From contig JANXCH010000009.1 of assembly GCA_025060295.1 (NCBI GenBank), forward strand, positions 32,429-96,428: DNA of 64,000 nt, in the 5' to 3' direction. Origin of the DNA: Dehalococcoidia bacterium. Its GTDB lineage: Bacteria > Chloroflexota > Dehalococcoidia > Lucifugimonadales > HRBIN23. The notes beneath the pieces are model-generated. The model was not told the DNA's origin, did no database searches, and saw nothing but the letters and a program-made list of their open reading frames with translations. Of the stretch, positions 15,986 to 24,464 are shown in pieces. The translations under genes were made by a program, and so were the position numbers. Numbering within the stretch: position 1 is the stretch's first letter; every line of letters begins with the position of its first letter.

Positions 15986-17119
15986 TCACGCCAGGGCGGA
16001 CAGCCCGTGCAGAGGGAAGACCAGGCGCTTCACCTCTGCCACCGACGCTTCGGCATACCTGCGCACCAGACGGCGTTGGGTCTCGTCCAGGGGCTGGGGG
16101 TCATCCTGCAAACGCCGGATCCCGTAGCGTTCTTGGAAGGACGCCGGGATGGTATCGGGGAGGTCCATCCCCACCATCACGGCATACGCCCACGCCCATC
16201 CCCGCGCCACGGCGCTCAGATCATAGCCCCCGCCCCCAAAGGCGAGCCACCGCCCCCGAGCCAGCGCCTGCAAGTCGCGCACCACGGCAATGAACCCTTG
16301 CACGGTCATCTTCATGTGGGTAATGGGTGTGTCCCGATGGGTATCAATGCCCAGTTGGGTGGCCAGCACATCGGGGCAAAAGGCGTTAATGAGGGGGGGC
16401 ACTACCTCCCGAAAGGCCCACAGATAGGTCTCATCGTCGGTATACGGGGCGAGGGGAACATTCACTGCATAGCCTCGCCCTTTGCCCACCCCGATTTCGT
16501 GGACAAAGCCCGTGCCGGGGAACAGGTACTCCCCGGATTCGTGCAGGGAGATGGTGAGCACCTGGTCGGTGTCATAGAAGGCGAACTGCACCCCATCCCC
16601 GTGGTGGGCGTCAATGTCGATGTAGGCCACCTTCAACCCCCTGCGAAGCAAGGACTGGATAGCAATAACGACGTCGTTGAAGATGCAGAAGCCCGAGGCG
16701 TAGTTGGGCATGGCGTGGTGCAGGCCCCCTGCGAAGTTTACCGCCGCCCCTACGCTCCCCTGGGCCACCAGGTCGGCGGCCACCAAGGAGGCTCCCACTG
16801 CCCAGGCGCTGGCCTCAAACATCCCGGGGAACACGGGGTTATCCCCCTCCTGGGAGAAGTTGTAGCGAAGGGGATTGATGCGGGTTTCACCACCACTGAG
16901 GCTTTGCACGGCCTCTACATAATCGGGGGTGTGGAACCACAGGAGCTCCTCTGGAGTGGCCATACGCGGGGGAACAAGGCGGGCGTGGGGATGCTGGAAT
17001 ACGCCGTAGGCTTCTAACAGTTCGTAGACCAGGCGCAGGCGGCGAGGCACGAGGGGGTGGTCCTGGCGCAGGACGTATTGGGTGAGGACAGGGGCATACA
17101 CAAAGGCTGCGGTGCTCAT
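15986..17119 (-). CDS. acuC: Histone deacetylase family protein, AcuC-like
   Basis: A 377-aa class I/II deacetylase-fold protein. The zinc site is complete: YIDIDAHHGDGVQFAFYDTDQVLTISLHE at about 175-205 and LGIDTHRDTPITH later. It has FNDVVIAIQ after the NYASGFC segment and a C-terminal GGGGYDLSAVARGW. Bacterial AcuC deacetylates and so activates acetyl-CoA synthetase; polyamine or other acetyl substrates are possible. ATG 17119 forms an ATGA overlap with the stop of the Mut7-C gene, so it is the last gene of a tightly coupled set beginning with corA. Confidence 0.92.
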   Translation of the reverse strand: MSTAAFVYAPVLTQYVLRQDHPLVPRRLRLVYELLEAYGVFQHPHARLVPPRMATPEELLWFHTPDYVEAVQSLSGGETRINPLRYNFSQEGDNPVFPGMFEASAWAVGASLVAADLVAQGSVGAAVNFAGGLHHAMPNYASGFCIFNDVVIAIQSLLRRGLKVAYIDIDAHHGDGVQFAFYDTDQVLTISLHESGEYLFPGTGFVHEIGVGKGRGYAVNVPLAPYTDDETYLWAFREVVPPLINAFCPDVLATQLGIDTHRDTPITHMKMTVQGFIAVVRDLQALARGRWLAFGGGGYDLSAVARGWAWAYAVMVGMDLPDTIPASFQERYGIRRLQDDPQPLDETQRRLVRRYAEASVAEVKRLVFPLHGLSALA

Positions 17120-17634
17120 AGACGCTCCTGAACAGGGGCTACGGAATGCAGGAGGGCGTGCAGGCGGTGTTCCATCTGACGCCAGTGGCTTCCTCGCCAA
17201 TAGAGACGCCCACAGGAGGGGCACCGGCGGAACTCGCGCTGGGTGCGTTGCACATACGGGGGAGCGTGGGTGTGCACCTCCGCGGGGCTGGCGGCAACCA
17301 GGGGGGTGTTGCACCGGATGCACCGGGTAAAGGGACGAGGGGGGCCTAACCCTGGCCAGGTGAGAACCTCTTGTACCTGCTGGTCCAGATGCTCGCTGTG
17401 CACGAGCAGAACGCGCACGAGGCCCCGTCGCACAGGGGGGGCCTGGGGCAGATGACGGTCGCGGGTCAGCAGGATACGCCCTTGTGCGTGGGCCAGGGCC
17501 AGGAGATCCTGGTCGTGGATGTGGGGGGCGTTGAGGACATCGTAGCCCAGGGCCCGCAGCCACTTGGCCAAACGCCCCACATTGACATCCGCCAACAGAA
17601 GTGGGGACCCCCCCTCAACAAAAGCCCCGTTCAT
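17116..17634 (-). CDS. Mut7-C RNase-like domain protein (DUF82) with zinc ribbon
   Basis: A 172-aa protein with the PIN-like Mut7-C domain: LLLADVNVGRLAKWLRALGYDVL near the start (acidic D of the metal site), DQDLLALAHAQGRILLTRDRHL in the middle, then two CxxC pairs (CIRCNTPL and CPSCGRLYWRGSHW) forming a zinc ribbon. In homologues it is an RNase-type domain of unknown target. ATG 17634 overlaps the upstream stop as ATGA, and its own stop overlaps acuC the same way, which is why this start is chosen over GTG 17649. Confidence 0.88.
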   Translation of the reverse strand: MNGAFVEGGSPLLLADVNVGRLAKWLRALGYDVLNAPHIHDQDLLALAHAQGRILLTRDRHLPQAPPVRRGLVRVLLVHSEHLDQQVQEVLTWPGLGPPRPFTRCIRCNTPLVAASPAEVHTHAPPYVQRTQREFRRCPSCGRLYWRGSHWRQMEHRLHALLHSVAPVQERL

Positions 17635-18404
17635 ACCTCCGTCTGCCACCCCTCCACACCGATATGGAAGGTGATACCCAACGGCCCCAAGCGCTGGTGC
17701 ACCTCACGGATCACTTCGTCCCTGACCCCGGGGTTGATGTGGGCGACGACCAGGCGCAGGGGCGTATCCCGTCGGCGCAGGAGGGCCTCCACCGCTTGGG
17801 CCATGGTGGAGGGGGTCAGGTGGCCTGCGGCCGTAGCCCGCCCCAGCAGGCGGTCGGGCATGGTGGTCTCGATGACCAGCAGGTCGGGGCGAGTGTGCTC
17901 CCAAGCGGTGGATACCTGGGGGCCGCAGTCGCCCGTGTAGAACACGACCTTGCCCTCGGGTGTGGTGAGCTCCCACCCCACGCTGGGGACACTGTGGGGC
18001 ACGGGCACCGCTCGCACCTGGTAGCCCTGCAGGGAAAAGGGGTGCAGAGGTTCCACCGGCACCAGACGCACAAGGGGAGCCTCGGGTGAGGGACGGCGGG
18101 AGAAGTCCACGTAGAGGGTGCCGTCCAAGAGGTAGCGGCGTAGGTGCTCTAAGGTGTCGGGCAAACCATAGATGAACAGGGGAGCGCCCCGCTCCAGAAT
18201 GTTGAGCCCCAGCAGAGGGATGTCGCGGATGTGGTCGTAGTGGCGGTGGGTCAGGAGGAGGGCCTGCAGGCGAGCCTGCTCGGGCAGGGTCAGGGCACCC
18301 GTCAAACCGCCTGCGTCTAGGGCCAGGGTGGTGTCCACCAAAATGGACATGGGGCGGTGGGGGCCAGCTTCGCTCTGATGGGCACCCAGGAAGCGGAGGC
18401 GCAT
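17631..18404 (-). CDS. Metallo-beta-lactamase fold hydrolase (RNase Z / cyclic phosphodiesterase-like)
   Basis: A 257-aa MBL-fold protein starting MRLRFLGAHQSE. The metal motif THRHYDHIRD (HxHxDH) is intact at about residue 51-60, followed by PHSVPSVGWELTTPEGKVVFYTGDCGP (metal His and Asp) and a late His in VVAHINPG. The form is that of small phosphodiesterases related to RNase Z and PqqB. It starts 1 nt after the corA stop and its own stop overlaps the Mut7-C ATG, so the products are made in step. With a Mut7-C neighbour a role in RNA processing is conceivable but is inference. Confidence 0.85.
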   Translation of the reverse strand: MRLRFLGAHQSEAGPHRPMSILVDTTLALDAGGLTGALTLPEQARLQALLLTHRHYDHIRDIPLLGLNILERGAPLFIYGLPDTLEHLRRYLLDGTLYVDFSRRPSPEAPLVRLVPVEPLHPFSLQGYQVRAVPVPHSVPSVGWELTTPEGKVVFYTGDCGPQVSTAWEHTRPDLLVIETTMPDRLLGRATAAGHLTPSTMAQAVEALLRRRDTPLRLVVAHINPGVRDEVIREVHQRLGPLGITFHIGVEGWQTEV

Positions 18405-18405
18405 G

Positions 18406-19344
18406 CTACACCCACTTGTTGAGACGGAACCACCACCACAAGACCACTCCCAGAAGGATGCCCGCCCCCGTGGTGATCCAAAAGGCCTGGGGGTGTTCGG
18501 CGATGGGCAACTGCAAGTTCATGCCGTAGAGGGTGCCAATGATGGTGATGGGAAGCAAAGCCGTGAAGATGACGGTGAGGATGCGCAGGGCGTCGTTGGT
18601 AAGTTGGTTGGAGAGGGTGAAAAGGGTCTCGTTGAGCCCTTGCGTTACCTCCCGCAGTTCCTCCAGTTCAGCCCAGATACGGCGGGTGTGGTCGGCCAAG
18701 TCGCCGAAGTAGACATCGGGGTCCACCTTCAAGAAGGGATATTCTCGCCGCTCCAACAGTTCCATCACTCCGATTTGGGGGCGAATGATGCGGCGAAAGG
18801 CGATAATATCCCGCCGGATATAGGACAGGCGCTCGGCCACTTGGCGGGTGCCTCGCTCGAACAGGTGCTCCTCCACCTCGTCCACCTGGTCCATAATCTT
18901 GCCCAGGATGGGGAAGCAGTAGTCCACCAACACATCCAAAATGCGATACAGCAGGTAGCCCGAGGAGCGGGCCATCAGTTCGTCCCGCACCGCTTCACTC
19001 TGCTGGCAGTCGGTGAACAGTTTCACCAGGGGTTTCAGTTCCCCCCGGTGGACGGTAACCACATAGTGGGCCCCGGCGAAGATGGCCACCTGGCTGGGCA
19101 GGGTGAGGCGCATCTGCTTGTTGAACAGGGGGAAGTGCACCACCAGGAAGATATGGTCGTCGAACTCGTCCACTTTGGGCAACTGGACCCGGGAGAGGCA
19201 GTCGTCCAGGGCGAGGGGGTGGAAGTTGAAGCGGGCGCGCAGGTATTCCATTTCGGCCATAGTTGGCCGTTCCACATTCAGCCAGGTGAGGCCCTTCCAG
19301 GTAATGGACTGGACCTCAACACGCGCCAGGCTCGTGGTGGTCAA
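18406..19344 (-). CDS. corA: Magnesium/cobalt transporter CorA family protein
   Basis: About 312 aa with the CorA plan: a large cytosolic N-terminal domain (LALDDCLSRVQLPKVDEFDDHIFLVVHF) and two C-terminal membrane helices, the first ending in the hallmark GMN motif (LYGMNLQLP). It forms pentameric channels for divalent metal ions. TTG 19344 sits 5 nt after GAGGGG; GTG 19359 is an alternative start without a good ribosome site. It heads a four-gene coupled operon with an MBL hydrolase, a Mut7-C protein and AcuC. Confidence 0.93.
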   Translation of the reverse strand: MTTTSLARVEVQSITWKGLTWLNVERPTMAEMEYLRARFNFHPLALDDCLSRVQLPKVDEFDDHIFLVVHFPLFNKQMRLTLPSQVAIFAGAHYVVTVHRGELKPLVKLFTDCQQSEAVRDELMARSSGYLLYRILDVLVDYCFPILGKIMDQVDEVEEHLFERGTRQVAERLSYIRRDIIAFRRIIRPQIGVMELLERREYPFLKVDPDVYFGDLADHTRRIWAELEELREVTQGLNETLFTLSNQLTNDALRILTVIFTALLPITIIGTLYGMNLQLPIAEHPQAFWITTGAGILLGVVLWWWFRLNKWV

Positions 19345-19469
19345 CGCATCCCCTCGCACAACCAGCTCTTATTGTAGCACCCACGGGCCAGGGGTATGGG
19401 AGCGGAGGCGGGGTCATCAGGATGTGCGCGGCAAGGGGGATGTGCTACACTGGCCCTGGGAGGGGAGCA

Positions 19470-20402
19470 GTGGAGAGCCTGATCGTGCATACCATGCCCC
19501 GCCTGACCCATCCGGTGCTGATCACGGCCTTTGCCGGTTGGCCGGATGCCCAGGAGGGTGCGACCTATGCCGTGCGCTACCTGGTGCGCCATTTGGGGGC
19601 CACGGCTTGCGCGAGTATTGACCCCGAGGAGTTCTACGACTTCCAACGGGTGCGCCCCGTCGTCTATTTGAACGAGCGGGGGGAGCGGGTCATCCATTGG
19701 CCCAGCAACGACTTCTACGCCTGGCAAGGGGAGGGTGCACCTTTCGGTCTCTTGCTGTTCGTGGGCATTGAACCCCACCTGCGGTGGAAGACCTTCACCC
19801 GCACCATTCTGAGCTTGGCGCACCAGGTGGGGGTGGAGCGGGTGGTGATGTTGGGAAGCCTTCTGGACGCTGTGCCCCACACGCGGGAGGTGCGCATCAC
19901 CGGCACGGCCAATCGCCCCGACCTGCGCCGAACGCTGGAAAGGTTGGGGGTGTTCAGTTCCCGCTATCAAGGGCCGACCGGCATTGGCACCGCCCTCAGC
20001 GAGGCGTGCACTCAAGCCCACCTCCCCTTCTGCTCCTTGTGGGCCCATTCGCCCCACTACCTGCAGACCTCTCCCAATCCCAAGTCCAGCCTCGCCCTGC
20101 TAAGCCGTTTAGAGCGTCTGTTGGGAGTAACTTTCCCCCTGGGTGCCTTGCGGGGGATGGTTGTGGCCTTTGAGGCCGAGGTGGGCAAGGCCATCGCCGG
20201 CAACGCTGAGATGCTGGCTCACCTGCGGCGGCTGGAAGAGGCGCATGATTTGCTGGCGGAACGGCCCCCCGAACGCCAAGAGGAACTCCCCGCGCCGGAG
20301 GAGATGGTCAGGGAGTTGGAGGAGTTCCTGCGTCAGCAGGGGCGGGGCAACGGAGGGTCGGAATTGCCCGGTCGGGGCACACCGTCGGGAAGTGGGTCAT
20401 AG
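19470..20402 (+). CDS. PAC2 family protein (proteasome assembly chaperone-like)
   Basis: A 310-aa protein with PAC2 features: PVLITAFAGWPDAQEGATYAVRYL at the start, ASIDPEEFYDFQRVRPVV, LLLFVGIEPHLRWKTFTRTIL, the GLLLDAVPHTREVRITG-like strand, and PTGIGTALSEACTQAHLPFCSLWAHSPHYL. The last 100 residues are helical and charged. PAC2 proteins occur in archaea and in actinobacteria and Chloroflexota, often near proteasome genes in some phyla; no proteasome gene is in this window. GTG 19470 follows GGAGGGGAG. Molecular role unknown. Confidence 0.88.
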   Translation: MESLIVHTMPRLTHPVLITAFAGWPDAQEGATYAVRYLVRHLGATACASIDPEEFYDFQRVRPVVYLNERGERVIHWPSNDFYAWQGEGAPFGLLLFVGIEPHLRWKTFTRTILSLAHQVGVERVVMLGSLLDAVPHTREVRITGTANRPDLRRTLERLGVFSSRYQGPTGIGTALSEACTQAHLPFCSLWAHSPHYLQTSPNPKSSLALLSRLERLLGVTFPLGALRGMVVAFEAEVGKAIAGNAEMLAHLRRLEEAHDLLAERPPERQEELPAPEEMVRELEEFLRQQGRGNGGSELPGRGTPSGSGS

Positions 20403-20460
20403 CCCTCCTCCTGCACACGGGGGCTTGACACGGCGCGGTGTCTCTGCAAGGGGCGACGGG

Positions 20461-20754
20461 CTAACTGGGGGAGGGGGCGTTACCTTGCCCCAGCACCAGG
20501 CGGGCCTCAGCCCCCACGCCCAACTCCGCACAATCCAGGAAGGTGGAGTAAATCGCCTTGTCCACGGCGCGGCGAAGCCACGGTTCCTGGGCCAGGACGT
20601 CTCCCGCTTCCTGGCGCAGACGCACCAGGCGCATCAGGCGCTGGAGGAAGTAAGCCTGGAGGGGCGTATACGCGCGCACATGCCCTTGGGATACGAAGGG
20701 GGGGTGCCCGCCCACCGTCGGGCGCTGACCGGTGCTCCGAGATTGCTCCTGCAT
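20461..20754 (-). CDS. Small hypothetical protein (97 aa)
   Basis: Not recognised. From ATG 20754 the protein has a short polar N-terminus and a mostly helical body rich in Leu and Arg (YTPLQAYFLQRLMRLVRLRQEAGDVLA) followed by AVDKAIYSTFLDCAELGVGAEARLVLG. No signal peptide or membrane helix. The regular amphipathic pattern and codon use support a real gene. It converges with the PAC2 gene across a 58-nt gap and diverges from modA, with which it may share a control region. Confidence 0.6.
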   Translation of the reverse strand: MQEQSRSTGQRPTVGGHPPFVSQGHVRAYTPLQAYFLQRLMRLVRLRQEAGDVLAQEPWLRRAVDKAIYSTFLDCAELGVGAEARLVLGQGNAPSPS

Positions 20755-20873
20755 CGCCTCGCCACCTCCATCTTTGATTATATACCACACCCGTGTGCCC
20801 CCAAGTATAGGCCATTCCCCTTTCCCTTTTCTAGAGGCTGGCGGTCAAGTTTGGGTTGAGTTTTAGTTGAGAA

Positions 20874-21656
20874 ATGGTCAAGAGAGGTTATCTGCTCCTG
20901 GGTGCTCTGGCCTTCTTGGTGTGGGTGAGTGGGGCGTGCCAGCGCAGTGAGGGGGACATCCCTTCGGCCCTGACGGTGGCAGCAGCGGCGGACCTGACCT
21001 TCGCCTTCCGCGAGATGGGGCAACGCTTTCAGGAGCAGACGGGCATCCCCGTTACCTTCACCTTTGGCTCCTCGGGGCAGTTGGCTCACCAGATTGAATA
21101 CGGCGCCCCTGTGGATGTGTTCGCTTCAGCCGATATGGCTCTGGTGGAGGACCTGGTGCGCAAGGGCTTGGCCTATGCCGACACTCTCGCCCTCTATGCG
21201 CGGGGGCGCATCGGGGTGTGGGCTCGCCCTGATAGCCCCCTGGAGTTGGGGGGGCTGGAGGACTTGGCCCGCCCCGAAATCCGTCGCATCGCCATCGCTA
21301 ACCCCCAGCATGCCCCCTATGGCGTGGCAGCCCGCCAGGCTCTCCAGAGCGTTGGCCTTTGGGATGCTCTGCGTCCCAAACTGGTGCTGGGGGAGAATGT
21401 GCGCCAAGCCCTCCAGTATGCCGAGACAGGCAATGCGGATGTGGCCATCGTCGCCTTGGCCCTGGCGGTGCGCACACCGGGCAAGTGGTACCTGATCCCC
21501 GAAGAGGTGCACGCCCCCATAGAGCAAGGGATTGTGGTGGTCAAGGGGACGCGCCAGGAGGCTCAGGCGCGGCGCTTCGTGCAGTTCGTGCTGGGGGCCG
21601 AGGGGCGCGCCATTCTCCAGCGCTACGGATTCGTGGTTCCCCACGCCAGCCCCTAG
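20874..21656 (+). CDS. modA: Molybdate ABC transporter substrate-binding protein
   Basis: A 260-aa lipoprotein: signal helix ending VSGAC (lipobox Cys at residue 22), then the ModA domain. Markers are LTVAAAADLTFAFREMGQRF, VTFTFGSSGQLAHQIEYGAPVDVFASADMALV (oxyanion-binding Ser residues), and ADVAIVALALAV. It captures molybdate or tungstate for import. The matching permease and ATPase genes (54532-55188, 53400-54521) are about 32 kb away rather than adjacent. The stop overlaps convergent plsY by 4 nt. The ribosome site is poor (GTTGAGAA). Confidence 0.93.
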   Translation: MVKRGYLLLGALAFLVWVSGACQRSEGDIPSALTVAAAADLTFAFREMGQRFQEQTGIPVTFTFGSSGQLAHQIEYGAPVDVFASADMALVEDLVRKGLAYADTLALYARGRIGVWARPDSPLELGGLEDLARPEIRRIAIANPQHAPYGVAARQALQSVGLWDALRPKLVLGENVRQALQYAETGNADVAIVALALAVRTPGKWYLIPEEVHAPIEQGIVVVKGTRQEAQARRFVQFVLGAEGRAILQRYGFVVPHASP

Positions 21657-22327
21657 CGGGCGGGGGGGATGCCCCTCTCCTGCCAGGGCACGTGGGTGGG
21701 CACATCCCTGTCGTACAGGATGCGCCAGACGAACACCTTATACCAGGGGTAGCGCCCGTCGGGGCGCTCCCAGTTGGCCAAGAGGCGCTTCAGGGCCACC
21801 AAACCCAACAGGCCGACAGTCAGCCAGAAATGAGGACGCCCGGGGACCAGTGCACCCCACACAGGAAGGGAGAGGAAGCCGATCCCTATCCACAAAGCGG
21901 TGGAGCGAAACACCAGCCACCCCGGCCCCATGGCCACGGCGAACCCCAGCAGTTCCCAGGGCACTCCCGGGAGGGGTGCGCCGATTAGCACCCCTAGGGA
22001 GGTGGCTACGCCCCGCCCCCCCGTGAAACGCAGGTAGGGCGACCAGTTGTGACCGGCCACCAATGCCAATCCCACGCCCATTTGTTGGGGCACAGAGAGG
22101 CCCACAACTTTACATAACAGGAGGGGGAGGGTGCCCTTTCCCAAAGCGTCAAAGACCCCCACCAGAAACCCCAACCGTGCCCCCACCGCTCGGGCCACAT
22201 TGGATGCTCCAATATTCCCCGAGCCGACGCGTCGCAGGTCTATCCCCGCTTTCCAGCGGGCGGCCACGTAGGCGGTGGGGAACCCGCCCCACAGGTAAGC
22301 CGCTAGGAGAGCCAGCCAAGTCTCCAT
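21653..22327 (-). CDS. plsY: Acyl-phosphate:glycerol-3-phosphate acyltransferase PlsY
   Basis: A 224-aa membrane enzyme that starts phospholipid synthesis by acylating glycerol-3-phosphate. The three conserved cytosolic motifs are visible: VGSGNIGASNVAR at about 35-47, VAGHNWSPYLRFTGGRGVATSLG at about 90-112, and a third before the last helices. Five hydrophobic segments. The tail after about residue 190 (WYKVFVWRILYDRDVP) is longer than in many PlsY. It lies 6 nt downstream of the PHP gene start in reverse order, so the cluster ymdB-PHP and plsY run on the same strand. Confidence 0.95.
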   Translation of the reverse strand: METWLALLAAYLWGGFPTAYVAARWKAGIDLRRVGSGNIGASNVARAVGARLGFLVGVFDALGKGTLPLLLCKVVGLSVPQQMGVGLALVAGHNWSPYLRFTGGRGVATSLGVLIGAPLPGVPWELLGFAVAMGPGWLVFRSTALWIGIGFLSLPVWGALVPGRPHFWLTVGLLGLVALKRLLANWERPDGRYPWYKVFVWRILYDRDVPTHVPWQERGIPPAR

Positions 22328-22333
22328 AAGCGC

Positions 22334-23203
22334 TTACGACGGGTGCGGGGACGATGACACCGGCTGCTTCCCGGACAGGGCAAAGAGCCCTTCCACCACC
22401 TCCCAAGGGGGGCCGACACTCCCCGGCTCCACCTCTCCTGGGGTGTGGAAGGCGTGGTAATCGCTGCCGCCAACGGGGAGCAGGGCGTGCTCCCGTGCCA
22501 AAGCCAAAAGGGCAGACACCTGGTCAGAGGTGTAATCACCGTAGTAGACCTCCATGCCCGCCAGGCCCGCCTCTTTCAGTTCCTTCAGCCAGCGGGGGAG
22601 GTCTGTGATGTCCCGGGGGTGGGCCAGGGCGGGGATCCCCCCCCTCTGGCGAATGAAACGGATGGCCTCGGCAGGGGGGAACTTGTCCCGTTCCACATAG
22701 GCGGGGCCGTGCCGTCCGATCCAGCGGTCAAAGGCCTCTTTGAGGCTGGAGACATAGCCCTTCTCCAGCATGGCCTGGGCGATATGGGGCCGGCCCACCG
22801 AGGAGGCGCCTCCCGCAATTTCCAACACCCGTTCCCAGCGGATGTCCATCCCGAAGGCGCGTAAGCGCTCCAGCATCTTGTGGGCACGGGCGATGCGCCC
22901 CTGGCGGAGGCGGTGCAACACCTCCTGTAACACTCCATCCTCTTCCCGCAGGAAATAGCCGAGCAGATGAATCTCTTCGCCGGGCACATCGGTGGAGAAC
23001 TCCACGCCGGGAATCAGGGTCATGTGGGGGTGGCGGTGGACCTCGGCACGTGCCTCGGCCAGACCGTCGGTGGTGTCGTGGTCGGTGATGGCGATAACCC
23101 GTAAACCCCGCTGCGCGCACAGGCGCACCAGAGCCGTGGGGCGCAAGCGCCCATCCGAGGCGGTAGTGTGCAGGTGCAGGTCGGCGAGGACGGGAGAGGG
23201 CAT
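22334..23203 (-). CDS. PHP domain phosphatase (nucleoside 3',5'-bisphosphate phosphatase / RNase AM-like)
   Basis: A 289-aa PHP-domain phosphoesterase. Metal-binding motifs follow the family order: HLHTTASDG at the start, ITDHDTTDG, IPGVEFS with the conserved Glu, SVGRPHIAQAMLEKGYV, IPALAHPRD and GGSDYHAF. Proteins of this type (YciV/TrpH, Rnm) remove 5' nucleotides from short RNAs or dephosphorylate pAp. Its ATG follows the stop of the YmdB-type gene directly, so both are probably one transcript for RNA or nucleotide turnover. Confidence 0.92.
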   Translation of the reverse strand: MPSPVLADLHLHTTASDGRLRPTALVRLCAQRGLRVIAITDHDTTDGLAEARAEVHRHPHMTLIPGVEFSTDVPGEEIHLLGYFLREEDGVLQEVLHRLRQGRIARAHKMLERLRAFGMDIRWERVLEIAGGASSVGRPHIAQAMLEKGYVSSLKEAFDRWIGRHGPAYVERDKFPPAEAIRFIRQRGGIPALAHPRDITDLPRWLKELKEAGLAGMEVYYGDYTSDQVSALLALAREHALLPVGGSDYHAFHTPGEVEPGSVGPPWEVVEGLFALSGKQPVSSSPHPS

Positions 23204-23968
23204 CTAGCGCTCCTGGCGGTCCACACGGACAATAGAGCGGGCACGGCCCGTCTGCTCGTCAATGTCCACCAGCACGGCGTTGAGCACCGCCACTCCTCCC
23301 GCCACGCTGAAACGGCGCGGGGTTTGGGTCAGGAAGCGTTGGATGATCTCCCCCACCTCCACGCCGATAATGGAGTGCAAGGGGCCGCACATACCCACAT
23401 CGGTGATGAAGGCGGTGCCTTTGGGAAGGATGCGGGGATCCGCGGTGGGGACGTGGGTATGGGTGCCCAGCACGGCGCTCACCCGCCCGTCCAAGTACCA
23501 GCCCAGGGCTTGCTTTTCGCTGGTGGCCTCGGCGTGAAAATCCACGATGATGATTTTGGCCCCTTGTAAGCGCTGCAGGAGGGCATCGGCGGTGCGGAAG
23601 GGGCAGTCAATGGGGGCCATGAACGTCCGCCCCTGCAGGTTGACCACCACCACCTCACCCCGTTGGAGGTAGCCCTTGCCCGGCAGGTTGGGGGGGTAGT
23701 TCAGGGGGCGCAGCACGGGCAGGTCGCTATCCAAGTGGGGGATGAAGTCCTTTTGGTCCCAGATGTGGTTGCCGGAGGTGATGATGTCCACCCCCGCCTG
23801 GAGGATTTCCTGGGCTGTGTCCAGGGTAAGGCCATTGCCACCAGCGGCGTTCTCGCCGTTGGCGATGACAAGATCGGGTGTCAGGTCCTTGCGGAGGATG
23901 GGCAAAAAAATCTGCAAGGCCCGACGCCCGGGCTTGCCCACCACATCGCCGATGAAGAGCACACGCAT
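23204..23968 (-). CDS. YmdB family metallophosphoesterase (TIGR00282)
   Basis: A 254-aa calcineurin-like phosphoesterase starting MRVLFIGDVVGKPGRRAL. The two-metal site residues are seen in IGDVVG, NGENAAGGNGLT, SGNHIWDQKDF, VDFHAEATSEKQALGWYLDGRVSAVLGTHTHVPTAD. Family members hydrolyse 2',3'-cyclic mononucleotides and influence RNA turnover; the gene often sits beside rny, which is not visible here. ATG 23968 has a GGAGGGGG site. It is directly followed by the PHP phosphatase gene. Confidence 0.94.
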   Translation of the reverse strand: MRVLFIGDVVGKPGRRALQIFLPILRKDLTPDLVIANGENAAGGNGLTLDTAQEILQAGVDIITSGNHIWDQKDFIPHLDSDLPVLRPLNYPPNLPGKGYLQRGEVVVVNLQGRTFMAPIDCPFRTADALLQRLQGAKIIIVDFHAEATSEKQALGWYLDGRVSAVLGTHTHVPTADPRILPKGTAFITDVGMCGPLHSIIGVEVGEIIQRFLTQTPRRFSVAGGVAVLNAVLVDIDEQTGRARSIVRVDRQER

Positions 23969-24075
23969 GGCAACCCCCTCCATAGAATACTGGAAGGGGG
24001 GGAGTGCTGTGAAGGGCTAGCGGCCCGTGGGCCGTCGTGCTATGCTGAGCGCATATGGGAAAAAGGGGAACAGCC

Positions 24076-24456
24076 ATGTTTAGCACGCGTGTCGCCTCGA
24101 GGACTTTAGAGCGCCTGGCCACCCAGCTGGGAAACCCCTCTCCCCGCTGGAGACGGGCGGCAGCAGCCCTTGCCCTAGAGGCGGAGACGCTTCTGCGGAG
24201 CCTCCACCTGCGCCAGCCCCAGGAGGCGATGGGGGTTTTGGAGGCCCTGTTCCGCGCCTTTCTGGTGGGCAAGGGGGTGTCCCCGAATGAGGACACCCCT
24301 TCGTTTTACCCCGTGATGGGGGGCCTGTTCACCCTGCTGGTAGAGGAGGTGCGGGGCAAACACGAAACCCACTACCCGTACCTGGCTGGTGTTCTGGCGG
24401 CCATTTTGGCGCAGAGGGGGTCGCGGGGACGGCGTCGCCCGTCCTCCCGTCGATAG
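24076..24456 (+). CDS. Small hypothetical protein (126 aa)
   Basis: Not recognised. The protein is mostly helical, with an Arg-rich start (RVASRTLERLATQLGNPSPRWRRAAAALALEAETLLRSLHL), a central ALFRAFLVGKGVSPNEDTPSFYP loop and a basic tail (RGSRGRRRPSSRR). The tail suggests nucleic-acid contact, but no family is evident. ATG 24076 follows AAAAGGGG; an ATG at 24055 is an alternative. It diverges from the YmdB-type gene and lies 8 nt before the CocE-type hydrolase gene, likely in one transcript. Confidence 0.6.
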   Translation: MFSTRVASRTLERLATQLGNPSPRWRRAAAALALEAETLLRSLHLRQPQEAMGVLEALFRAFLVGKGVSPNEDTPSFYPVMGGLFTLLVEEVRGKHETHYPYLAGVLAAILAQRGSRGRRRPSSRR

Positions 24457-24464
24457 GGTGGCCT

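Noticed and set aside
20786..20797. CACAC-CC-GTGTG palindrome before modA as a molybdate operator
   Set aside because: Too short and unlike ModE sites; not convincing as a regulatory element.
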